Below are positions 16,744 to 22,940 of a stretch of DNA of 50,944 nt, in pieces (position 1 is the first letter of the stretch; each line of letters starts with the position of its first letter). The position numbers and the translations under genes are program-made. The notes beneath the pieces are model-generated. The model ran no database searches, was not told the origin of the DNA, and was given only the letters and a program-made list of their open reading frames with translations. Source of the stretch: Flavobacteriaceae bacterium (lineage in GTDB: Bacteria > Bacteroidota > Bacteroidia > Flavobacteriales > Flavobacteriaceae); the NCBI GenBank assembly GCA_021647885.1, contig JAKITV010000015.1:1-50944 (forward strand). Direction: 5' to 3'.

Positions 16744-17202
16744 TTAAATCGTAATTGCAGTTGTGTGCTTTACTTCACTAATCATAAAAGTACTATGTGT
16801 ACTACCAATATGGTCGATTGTGGTTAACTTCTTTACCATAAATTCTCTAAATTCTTCCATGTCTTTAACCAGCACTTTTAATAAGTAGTCGAAATCACCA
16901 CTAATATGATAACATTCTAAAACCTCTTTTAAGTTTGCAACATCTTTTTCAAATTTTATTACATAATCTTGTGAATGCTGAACTAACTTAATATGGCAAA
17001 ATGCCACAAAGGATTTATTTACTATTTCTTTTTTAACTAAAGCTACATATTTCTCTATTACACCTATCCTTTCCAATTTTTTAATACGTTCATAGACTGC
17101 AGTAACAGAAAGGCTTAATTTATTAGAAAGTTCTTTATTGGTTTGCTTACTATCTAATTGTAATAACTCTAATAACTTTTTATCTATATCATCAAATTTC
17201 AT
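16744..17202 (-). CDS. Lrp/AsnC family transcriptional regulator
   Basis: This amino-acid-responsive DNA-binding protein has an N-terminal winged helix-turn-helix (about 5-60: DDIDKKLLELLQLDSKQTNK, then LSLSVTAVYERIKKLE as the recognition part) and a C-terminal RAM ligand-binding domain with YHISGDFDYLLKVLVKDMEE. From ATG 17202 (MKFDDIDKK) it is 152 aa, the family norm; the in-frame TTG at 17241 is rejected. It is divergent from the methionine gamma-lyase-like gene over a 163-nt AT-rich gap, so it probably controls that gene and itself. Its last codons derive from a tandem repeat. The effector is likely a sulfur or branched amino acid, by inference only. Confidence 0.92.
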   Translation of the reverse strand: MKFDDIDKKLLELLQLDSKQTNKELSNKLSLSVTAVYERIKKLERIGVIEKYVALVKKEIVNKSFVAFCHIKLVQHSQDYVIKFEKDVANLKEVLECYHISGDFDYLLKVLVKDMEEFREFMVKKLTTIDHIGSTHSTFMISEVKHTTAITI

Positions 17203-17365
17203 TGTTGAAAATTTTTCAGTTAAACTGAATTCAAATAGCAAAATAATAAAAATATAACTAAATTTATATCATTTTATAGATTTATTTTCTAAATATAATA
17301 ATATCAATTGATTATTAATCTAATTATCATCAATTTTGTATTACAACTCATTAAAACTTAATGTT
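17203..17365. promoter_or_regulatory. Divergent control region, lrp-type gene and gamma-lyase-like gene
   Basis: This 163-nt, very AT-rich region must hold both promoters. ATCAATT occurs at about 17305 and again before TTTTG at 17330, and A/T tracts recur, as in many Lrp binding regions. No clean consensus promoter was found, so assignment rests on gene arrangement. Confidence 0.4.
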
Positions 17366-18595
17366 ATGTCATTTAAACCTGCAAATAAAATTCAAGACTT
17401 ACAATACTTTGGAGAATTTGGTGGCGTGAATCCATCCATTTCCGATTCATCCACTTATACATTTTTATCGGCTAAAACCATGTTCGATACTTTTGAAGGC
17501 AATGCAGATGGTTGCTATCTATATTCCAGACACAGTACACCAAGTAATCTGTATTTAGGAGAAGCACTTGCTGCTATGGAAGGCACAGAAACTGCTAACG
17601 TTTCAGCATCTGGAATGGGAGCTATTACTCCTGTTTTGCTACAATTATGTGATGCTGGTGACCATATTGTTAGTAGCAGAACTATTTATGGTGGCACTTA
17701 TGCCTTCTTAAAAAACTTTGCACCTAGACTTAATATTGAAACCTCTTTTATTGATATTACAAAACTAAATATTGTAGAAGCGGCAATAACCAAAAACACA
17801 AAAATTTTGTTTTGTGAAACTGTAAGCAATCCTCTTCTTGAAGTCGCAGATATTAAAGGCTTATCAAAAATCGCTAAAAAACACAACCTTACATTAGTTG
17901 TTGATAATACGTTTTCACCTTTATCAATTTCTCCTGCAAAGTTAGGTGCAGATATAATAATACATAGCTTAACAAAATTCATTAATGGTTCTTCTGATAC
18001 TGTTGGTGGTGTGGTTTGTGGTACACAAGAATTTATAGATCAATTACGAAATGTAAACGATGGAGCTTCAATGTTATTAGGTTCTACAATGGACAGCTTA
18101 AGAGCTGCTTCAATCTTAAAAAATATGAGAACGCTTCATATAAGAATGAAACAACACAGTAAAAATACAATGTATATTGCCAAGCAATTTGAAGCAATTG
18201 GATTTAAAACAGTATATCCTGGTTTAGCATCTCATCCATCCCATAAATTATTTAAAAATATGATGAATGAAGAATATGGTTTTGGTGGTATGCTAACTAT
18301 AGATGTTGGTTCGATAGATAAAGCCAATGCTTTAATGGAGTTAATGCAACACAATAATTTAGGGTATCTCGCTGTAAGTTTAGGATTTTACAAAACCTTA
18401 TTTTCTGCTCCAGGAAGTTCAACATCTAGTGAAATCCCTGAAGAAGAACAAAAAGAAATGGGATTAAGCGATGGGCTTATTCGCTTTTCAATTGGGTTGG
18501 ATGACGATATAGAACGCACCTTTAGAATGATGCGCAGATGCATGAATGAATTAGGGTTTTTAGATTCAAATCAAAAAATATTAGAAACCGTTTAA
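17366..18595 (+). CDS. Cys/Met metabolism PLP enzyme, methionine gamma-lyase-like
   Basis: This fold-type I enzyme of the trans-sulfuration family has PLP lysine K204 in IIHSLTKFINGSSDTVGG, aspartate D180 in LVVDNTFSPL, and YSRHSTPSNLYLGEALAAME and SASGMGAITPVL near the N-terminus. Methionine gamma-lyase splits methionine to methanethiol, ammonia and 2-oxobutyrate. The cysteine typical of known methionine gamma-lyases in YGCTFAFL is glycine here (YGGTYAFL, G110), so cystathionine- or O-acetylhomoserine-type activity is also possible. Length from ATG 17366 is 409 aa; the upstream TTG is rejected. It is divergent from the Lrp regulator and followed by a terminator, then an NhaC antiporter on the same strand. 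Confidence 0.87.
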   Translation: MSFKPANKIQDLQYFGEFGGVNPSISDSSTYTFLSAKTMFDTFEGNADGCYLYSRHSTPSNLYLGEALAAMEGTETANVSASGMGAITPVLLQLCDAGDHIVSSRTIYGGTYAFLKNFAPRLNIETSFIDITKLNIVEAAITKNTKILFCETVSNPLLEVADIKGLSKIAKKHNLTLVVDNTFSPLSISPAKLGADIIIHSLTKFINGSSDTVGGVVCGTQEFIDQLRNVNDGASMLLGSTMDSLRAASILKNMRTLHIRMKQHSKNTMYIAKQFEAIGFKTVYPGLASHPSHKLFKNMMNEEYGFGGMLTIDVGSIDKANALMELMQHNNLGYLAVSLGFYKTLFSAPGSSTSSEIPEEEQKEMGLSDGLIRFSIGLDDDIERTFRMMRRCMNELGFLDSNQKILETV

Positions 18596-18620
18596 TATAC
18601 TTTATGGTTTAAAAATTTAT

Positions 18621-18649
18621 AAGCTTGAAGTAATCTTCAGGCTTTTTTA
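18621..18649 (+). terminator. Terminator after the gamma-lyase-like gene
   Basis: AAGCTTGAAG, loop TAAT, CTTCAGGCTT and a T-run form a rho-independent terminator with one G-T pair. Confidence 0.85.
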
Positions 18650-18716
18650 TTGTATTTGCAAAGCTTATGTGAAAATCGTAACATTACAATTCTAAAAAAT
18701 CAACTAATTATTCTTC

Positions 18717-20204
18717 ATGAAAAGCCAAGACATTAAACCCAGCCAACCACAAGACGAGCATATTGTAGAAAATATAGAATTGAATATTTGGGAAGCTTTA
18801 ATCCCTGTTTTTGCTTTGGTAGGAATGCTTGCTTACAACGTTTATGTTTATGGTGATGATGCTTTAAGTGGTTCAAATCAATTTATACTGTTACTTGGTG
18901 GAGCTGCTGCAGCTATAGTTGGTGTTTTTAATAAGGTAACTTTTAAACAAATGATAGAAGAAGTTGCCGAAAACATTAAATCCACAACTGGTGCTTTGTT
19001 AATTCTATTAATGGTTGGAGCTCTTGCAGGTACATGGTTAATAAGTGGTATAATTCCGTCTATGATATACTATGGTTTACAAATATTAAATCCAACAATA
19101 TTTTTGGCGGCTAGTGTAATAATATGTGCAATAATATCGATTGCAACAGGAAGTTCATGGACAACTTCTGCAACAGTTGGTATTGCTTTAATAGGAATTG
19201 GAGAAGCATTAGGTATATCTTTAGGAATGACTGCAGGTGCAGTTCTTTCAGGAGCATACTTTGGTGATAAAATGTCGCCTTTAAGCGACACCACTAATCT
19301 TGCACCAGCAATGGCTGGAAGCGAATTGTTTTCTCATATAAGATATATGTCGTTAACAACTATTCCAAGTATTCTTATAACATTTATTGTTTTCATTATT
19401 TTAGGTTTTACTCAAGACACTTCTGGATCTGCAGATACTTCACAACTTTTAACAGATTTAAGTAGTACATTCAATATTAATGGATGGATCTTTTTGGTTC
19501 CTTTAACTGTAATCATTTTAATAGTCAAAAAAACACCTCCTTTAATTGCATTATTAGCAGGAACATTACTTGGTGCTCTATTTGCAATAATATTTCAACC
19601 TCATATCGTAGCTCAAATTGCAGGAGTGGAAACACTAACATTCAAGTCGGCTTACCAAGGAATTATGGATGCCATTACTGTAAAAACATCAATTGCTACA
19701 GAAAATGAAACCTTAAAAGAATTATTTTCTGCGTCAGGTAAAGGAATGAGCGGAATGTTAGGCACCATTTGGTTAATTATTTGCGCCATGGTTTTTGGAG
19801 GCATTATGGATGCTATAGGTGCGTTAGCAAGAATTAGTCAAGCGTTACTGAGTTTGGCAACTACCACATTTGGTTTATTTGCAAGTACAGTAGCTAGCTG
19901 TTTAGCTTTAAATGTCACAGCTTCCGATCAATATTTGGCTTTAGTTGTGCCTGGAAAAATGTTTAAAAAAGCATATGAAGATCGAGGACTCGCACCAGAA
20001 AACTTAAGTAGGACTTTAGAAGATTCTGGAACTGTAACTTCTGTTCTTGTTCCTTGGAATACTTGTGGAGCTTACCAAAGTGGCGTTTTAGGTGTTCCTG
20101 TAGTAGATTACTTTTTCTTTGCTATATTTAATTGGTTAAGTCCCTTTATGACATTACTTTTTGCTGCTTTTTCAATAAAAATTAAACAGCTTGCTAATAA
20201 ATAA
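18717..20204 (+). CDS. Na+/H+ antiporter NhaC family
   Basis: This inner-membrane carrier has 495 aa and about 11-12 hydrophobic helices. Family hallmarks are SIATGSSWTTSATVGIAL and SGAYFGDKMSPLSDTTNLAP in the middle, and SGTVTSVLVPWNTCGAYQSG near the C-terminus. NhaC members exchange Na+ for protons, and some (MleN type) exchange organic acids. The substrate cannot be settled from sequence. It stands 121 nt beyond the gamma-lyase-like gene after a terminator, so it probably has its own promoter. Transport of a product of amino acid breakdown is possible but unproven. Confidence 0.92.
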   Translation: MKSQDIKPSQPQDEHIVENIELNIWEALIPVFALVGMLAYNVYVYGDDALSGSNQFILLLGGAAAAIVGVFNKVTFKQMIEEVAENIKSTTGALLILLMVGALAGTWLISGIIPSMIYYGLQILNPTIFLAASVIICAIISIATGSSWTTSATVGIALIGIGEALGISLGMTAGAVLSGAYFGDKMSPLSDTTNLAPAMAGSELFSHIRYMSLTTIPSILITFIVFIILGFTQDTSGSADTSQLLTDLSSTFNINGWIFLVPLTVIILIVKKTPPLIALLAGTLLGALFAIIFQPHIVAQIAGVETLTFKSAYQGIMDAITVKTSIATENETLKELFSASGKGMSGMLGTIWLIICAMVFGGIMDAIGALARISQALLSLATTTFGLFASTVASCLALNVTASDQYLALVVPGKMFKKAYEDRGLAPENLSRTLEDSGTVTSVLVPWNTCGAYQSGVLGVPVVDYFFFAIFNWLSPFMTLLFAAFSIKIKQLANK

Positions 20205-20213
20205 AATATTCTT

Positions 20214-20231
20214 ATTGATTTTAAAATCAAT
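20214..20231. repeat. AT-rich palindrome after nhaC-type gene
   Basis: ATTGATTTTAAAATCAAT is a perfect 18-nt palindrome 10 nt after the stop codon. It may be a weak 3' end structure; no T-run follows. Confidence 0.45.
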
Positions 20232-20274
20232 TATAATTATTATCTATAGTTCAATAAAAAATTAAACGTTTTAG

Positions 20275-20307
20275 TTGCACAAAAAAGACGACTTGTGCTT
20301 ATCTTTG
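20275..20307 (+). promoter_or_regulatory. Peroxiredoxin promoter with inverted repeat in the spacer
   Basis: TTG (20275-20277) and TATCTTTG (20300-20307) are 22 nt apart, close to the Bacteroidota consensus. Between them GCACAA (20277-20282) and TTGTGC (20293-20298) form a perfect inverted repeat, a good place for a regulator that blocks or recruits RNA polymerase. The start codon lies 40 nt downstream. Confidence 0.6.
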
Positions 20308-20346
20308 TGTTCAAGAAAACTATTAACAATTAAAACATAAAAACAC

Positions 20347-20985
20347 ATGGCATTAGTAGGTAAAAAATTTCCAGATTTAAACGTTGACGCAATGAACGAA
20401 ATGGGAGACACTTTTAAAGTGAACGTCCTAGAGGAAGCAGTAAATAAAAAGAAAAAAGTATTATTATTTTGGTATCCTAAAGATTTCACTTTTGTATGTC
20501 CAACTGAATTACACGCATTTCAAGAAGCTCTTGGAGAATTTGAAAAACGTAACACTATTGTAATTGGTGCATCTTGCGATACTCCAGAAGTTCATTTTGC
20601 TTGGTTAAATACAGCAAAGGACAATGGTGGAATTGAAGGCGTTACTTATCCTATTTTAGCAGATTCTAATAGAAACTTATCCAGTATTTTAGGAATCTTG
20701 GATATTACTGAAGAAACTTATGACGAAGCTACTGATACTGTTCAGGTTGAAGGTGATAATGTAACATATAGAGCTACTTACATCATTGATGAAGAAGGTA
20801 CAGTTCAACATGAAGGAATAAACAATATGCCTTTAGGTAGAAATGTCCAAGAGTTTTTACGTCTTATCGATGCACTAACTCACGTACAAGAAAAGGGAGA
20901 AGTTTGTCCTGCAAACTGGGAAGAAGGTAAAGATGCTATGAAGCCTAATGCAAAAGGTACTGCCGAGTATTTAGCTTCTCATTAA
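20347..20985 (+). CDS. 2-Cys peroxiredoxin (AhpC/TSA type)
   Basis: This thiol peroxidase reduces H2O2, organic peroxides and peroxynitrite. Peroxidatic C51 is in WYPKDFTFVCPTELHAFQ and resolving C187 in KGEVCPANWEEG, so it is a typical 2-Cys enzyme. Length is 212 aa. It is first in a cluster with thioredoxin, DUF6952 and Tpx, and the thioredoxin encoded next is its likely reductant. A consensus promoter precedes it and a strong palindromic terminator follows it, so the downstream thioredoxin is probably expressed partly by readthrough. The spacer inverted repeat suggests oxidative-stress control, but the regulator is unknown. Confidence 0.95.
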   Translation: MALVGKKFPDLNVDAMNEMGDTFKVNVLEEAVNKKKKVLLFWYPKDFTFVCPTELHAFQEALGEFEKRNTIVIGASCDTPEVHFAWLNTAKDNGGIEGVTYPILADSNRNLSSILGILDITEETYDEATDTVQVEGDNVTYRATYIIDEEGTVQHEGINNMPLGRNVQEFLRLIDALTHVQEKGEVCPANWEEGKDAMKPNAKGTAEYLASH

Positions 20986-20996
20986 TAAACTTTAAT

Positions 20997-21030
20997 CCTC
21001 ACAGGTTTTAAAAACCTGTGAGGTTTTTTT
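20997..21030 (+). terminator. Rho-independent terminator after peroxiredoxin
   Basis: CCTCACAGGTTTT, A, AAAACCTGTGAGG is a perfect 13-bp stem followed by TTTTTTT. The stem is the same palindrome as at 8671-8703, so a dispersed repeat serves as a terminator here. Confidence 0.85.
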
Positions 21031-21041
21031 AACATACAACT

Positions 21042-21350
21042 ATGATTCAAGAACTTTCACAAGATAACTTAAACGAAATCGTTTCAAATAACGATACAGT
21101 AATTGTACAATTTAGCGCAACTTGGTGTGGTAATTGCCGCATTATGAAACCTAAGTTTAAAAAACTGGCTTCAGAAAATAGTAACGCTACATTTGTAATG
21201 GTTGATTCAGAGAAGTTTCCAGAATCCCGTAAAATGGCAACCGTCGATAATTTACCAACATTTGCTACTTTTAAAGATGGAAATTTTGTGAACCAAGTAC
21301 AAACTAACAAGTTTGATGTTTTAAAAGAATTAGTTAACGAAGTTGTTTAA
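21042..21350 (+). CDS. Thioredoxin family protein
   Basis: This 102-aa single-domain thioredoxin has active site W28-C29-G-N-C32 in FSATWCGNCRIMKPKF; the usual Pro is Asn, which normally makes the redox potential less reducing. The cis-proline loop DNLPTFATF is present. It lies 12 nt after the peroxiredoxin terminator and probably recycles the peroxiredoxins on both sides. There is no signal peptide, so it is cytoplasmic. Confidence 0.93.
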   Translation: MIQELSQDNLNEIVSNNDTVIVQFSATWCGNCRIMKPKFKKLASENSNATFVMVDSEKFPESRKMATVDNLPTFATFKDGNFVNQVQTNKFDVLKELVNEVV

Positions 21351-21363
21351 AATTTAACTGTCA

Positions 21364-21439
21364 ATTACGAGGAGCGCAACGACGTGGCAATCTCATTATA
21401 AGAAAATATTGCCACAACTTTTAGCAAAAGTCTCGCAAT
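21364..21439. repeat. 76-nt composite hairpin repeat
   Basis: Outer arms ATTACGAG (21364-21371) and CTCGCAAT (21432-21439) and inner arms GTGGCAAT (21384-21391) and ATTGCCAC (21408-21415) form a two-step inverted repeat. It contains the GAGGAGCGCAACGACGTGGC string that recurs in many flavobacterial genomes. It lies in the gap between thioredoxin and DUF6952. Confidence 0.75.
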
Positions 21440-21459
21440 GACAAACTTAAATTAAAAAG

Positions 21460-21479
21460 ATTCCCTCCTTCGAGGGAAT
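21460..21479. repeat. GGAAT palindrome before the DUF6952 gene
   Basis: ATTCCCTC-CTTC-GAGGGAAT is a perfect 8-bp stem with a 4-nt loop ending 17 nt before the ATG at 21497. Confidence 0.9.
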
Positions 21480-21496
21480 GCCAAAAAGACATATTT

Positions 21497-21754
21497 ATGA
21501 AATTACCAATAATTAAGCACCTCACACAGTTTATAGAAGACAATGACGAAGATTTTATTATTGAAACAATAGAAACGTTAGAAGCTTTAACCGAAGTTTC
21601 TTCACTTAAAGATGAAGAACTGGACGTAATTGGAGAATTAATCTCTAATATGTATGGTGCTATTGAAGTTAATAAAATGATAAATGAAGGCACACCAAAA
21701 AAGGAAGCTTTAAATAGTTTTATGAAACGGGTTTTAGGTTCAATAGACACATAA
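21497..21754 (+). CDS. DUF6952 family small protein
   Basis: This 85-aa acidic, all-helical-looking protein (MKLPIIKHLTQFIEDNDEDF start) has no cysteine and no membrane segment. The family is known mainly from Flavobacteriia, where it usually sits between thioredoxin and thiol peroxidase genes as it does here. Function is unknown. The constant position suggests it helps or senses the peroxiredoxin-thioredoxin system. The leader carries two repeats (21364-21439 and 21460-21479), and a strong terminator follows. Confidence 0.85.
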   Translation: MKLPIIKHLTQFIEDNDEDFIIETIETLEALTEVSSLKDEELDVIGELISNMYGAIEVNKMINEGTPKKEALNSFMKRVLGSIDT

Positions 21755-21780
21755 TTTTTCACATAATACATTTTATTATT

Positions 21781-21812
21781 AAAATCCCTTTTTTGTTTAA
21801 AAGGGATTTTTT
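21781..21812 (+). terminator. Terminator after the DUF6952 gene
   Basis: AAAATCCCTTTT, loop TTGTTT, AAAAGGGATTTTTT: a strong stem with a T-run 27 nt after the stop codon. Confidence 0.9.
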
Positions 21813-21834
21813 ACTTTCAACAAAAAAATATAAC

Positions 21835-22335
21835 ATGGCAACAGTAACATTAAAAGGAAACGAAATTAATACTTCTGGTGAACTCCCATTGGTTGGTAGT
21901 ACAGCACCAAATTTTTCATTAACAGCAGGAGACTTATCTACTAAATCATTAAGCGATTTTGCAGGCAGTAAAGTCATTTTAAATATCTTTCCGAGTATAG
22001 ATACAGGAACCTGTGCAGCTTCGGTTAGAGCATTTAACAAAGAAGCTAGCAATTTAGAAAACACAAAAGTACTTTGTATTTCTCGTGATTTGCCTTTCGC
22101 ACAAGGACGCTTTTGTGGTGCTGAAGGATTAGATAATGTAATCAATCTTTCAGATTATAAAGAAGGGAGTTTTGGAAAATCGTATGGCTTAAATTTTATA
22201 AATGGTCCATTAGAAGCTTTACACTCGCGTTGTGTAATTGTTTTAGACGAGAACAGTAAAGTATTATACACAGAGCAAGTTCCAGAAATTGTAGATGAAC
22301 CTAATTACAAAGCAGCTTTAGACGCATTATCGTAA
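21835..22335 (+). CDS. tpx: Thiol peroxidase (atypical 2-Cys peroxiredoxin)
   Basis: Tpx reduces lipid and alkyl hydroperoxides with thioredoxin. Peroxidatic C60 is in FPSIDTGTCAASVRAFN and resolving C94 in GRFCGAEGLDNV, the Tpx spacing. From ATG 21835 (MATVTLKGNE) it is 166 aa, the family norm; the longer in-frame start at 21793 lies inside the terminator and is rejected. The stop codon overlaps the dgkA start (TAATG), so the two are translationally coupled. Confidence 0.95.
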   Translation: MATVTLKGNEINTSGELPLVGSTAPNFSLTAGDLSTKSLSDFAGSKVILNIFPSIDTGTCAASVRAFNKEASNLENTKVLCISRDLPFAQGRFCGAEGLDNVINLSDYKEGSFGKSYGLNFINGPLEALHSRCVIVLDENSKVLYTEQVPEIVDEPNYKAALDALS

Positions 22336-22703
22336 TGGATAAAAAAGGCAACTTTATTAATAACCGATTAAACGGTATTAGTTGTGCTTTTAAAGGAGCT
22401 ATATTACTTTTAAAAACTGAAGCAAGTATAAAAATTCAGTTCTTTATTGCTCTACTCGTAACTATTGCAGGGTTTTATTATAATATTTCTTCAACCGAAT
22501 GGACTATACAAATCTTAGCCATTGGATTGGTTATGAGTATTGAAGGTTTAAATACTGCAATCGAAAAAATGGCAGATTTTATTCATCCAGAGCAACATAA
22601 CAAAATTGGATTTATTAAAGATATTGCAGCTGGTGCAGTTTTTATAGCTTCTATCGCTGCGATAGTAGTTGGTTGTCTTATTTATTTTCCAAAGGTTTTT
22701 TAA
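22335..22703 (+). CDS. dgkA: Diacylglycerol kinase / undecaprenol kinase family
   Basis: This small integral membrane kinase has 122 aa, three hydrophobic helices and the family motif IEGLNTAIEKMADFI followed by KDIAAGAVFIASI. It recycles diacylglycerol from membrane-derived lipid turnover, or phosphorylates undecaprenol in some lineages. Its start overlaps the tpx stop by one base. The coupling to a peroxidase may only be historical. Confidence 0.93.
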   Translation: MDKKGNFINNRLNGISCAFKGAILLLKTEASIKIQFFIALLVTIAGFYYNISSTEWTIQILAIGLVMSIEGLNTAIEKMADFIHPEQHNKIGFIKDIAAGAVFIASIAAIVVGCLIYFPKVF

Positions 22704-22830
22704 ATACTTTACTTTGAAGAATACAAAAAAAACATATCTCAACTTTTCAGCGATATTAACTCAACTAAATATTTTGAAAACACTTATATGCAATTTTTCA
22801 AAATAAAGTTTCGTTAACGTTAGTAATTTG

Positions 22831-22838
22831 TATTTTTG
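22831..22838 (+). promoter_or_regulatory. Possible -7 element for ftsK
   Basis: TATTTTTG fits TAnnTTTG, about 100 nt before the ftsK start. A TTTCG at 22809 is a poor -33 match at the right distance. The resulting leader would carry both the 22866 palindrome and the 22917 hairpin. Confidence 0.4.
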
Positions 22839-22865
22839 TTGAATCGGCTAAACGATTCAATCCTG

Positions 22866-22883
22866 TCCCGATAGCTATCGGGA
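22866..22883. repeat. CCCGATA palindrome in the ftsK leader
   Basis: TCCCGATA-GC-TATCGGGA, the third full copy in the window. This one is intergenic. Confidence 0.9.
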
Positions 22884-22916
22884 TGGTTTTAGGATATCAT
22901 ATTGAAAATTAAAAGA

Positions 22917-22934
22917 TTTCCGCTTGCACGGAAA
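22917..22934. repeat. GGAA hairpin before ftsK start
   Basis: TTTCCG-CTTGCA-CGGAAA ends 6 nt before the ftsK ATG. It is a variant of the start-proximal GGAAT palindrome with a shorter stem. Confidence 0.75.
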
Positions 22935-22940
22935 GTAAAC

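Noticed and set aside
21793-21834. Longer Tpx start
   Set aside because: The extra codons lie within the terminator stem; MATVTLKGNE is the usual start.
22866-22883. CCCGATA palindrome as a transcription terminator
   Set aside because: No T-run follows on either strand and it lies in the presumed ftsK leader; better explained as a dispersed repeat.
22902-22940. Longer FtsK start at TTG 22902
   Set aside because: The added residues are encoded by the start-proximal hairpin; ATG 22941 starts the normal basic N-terminus.
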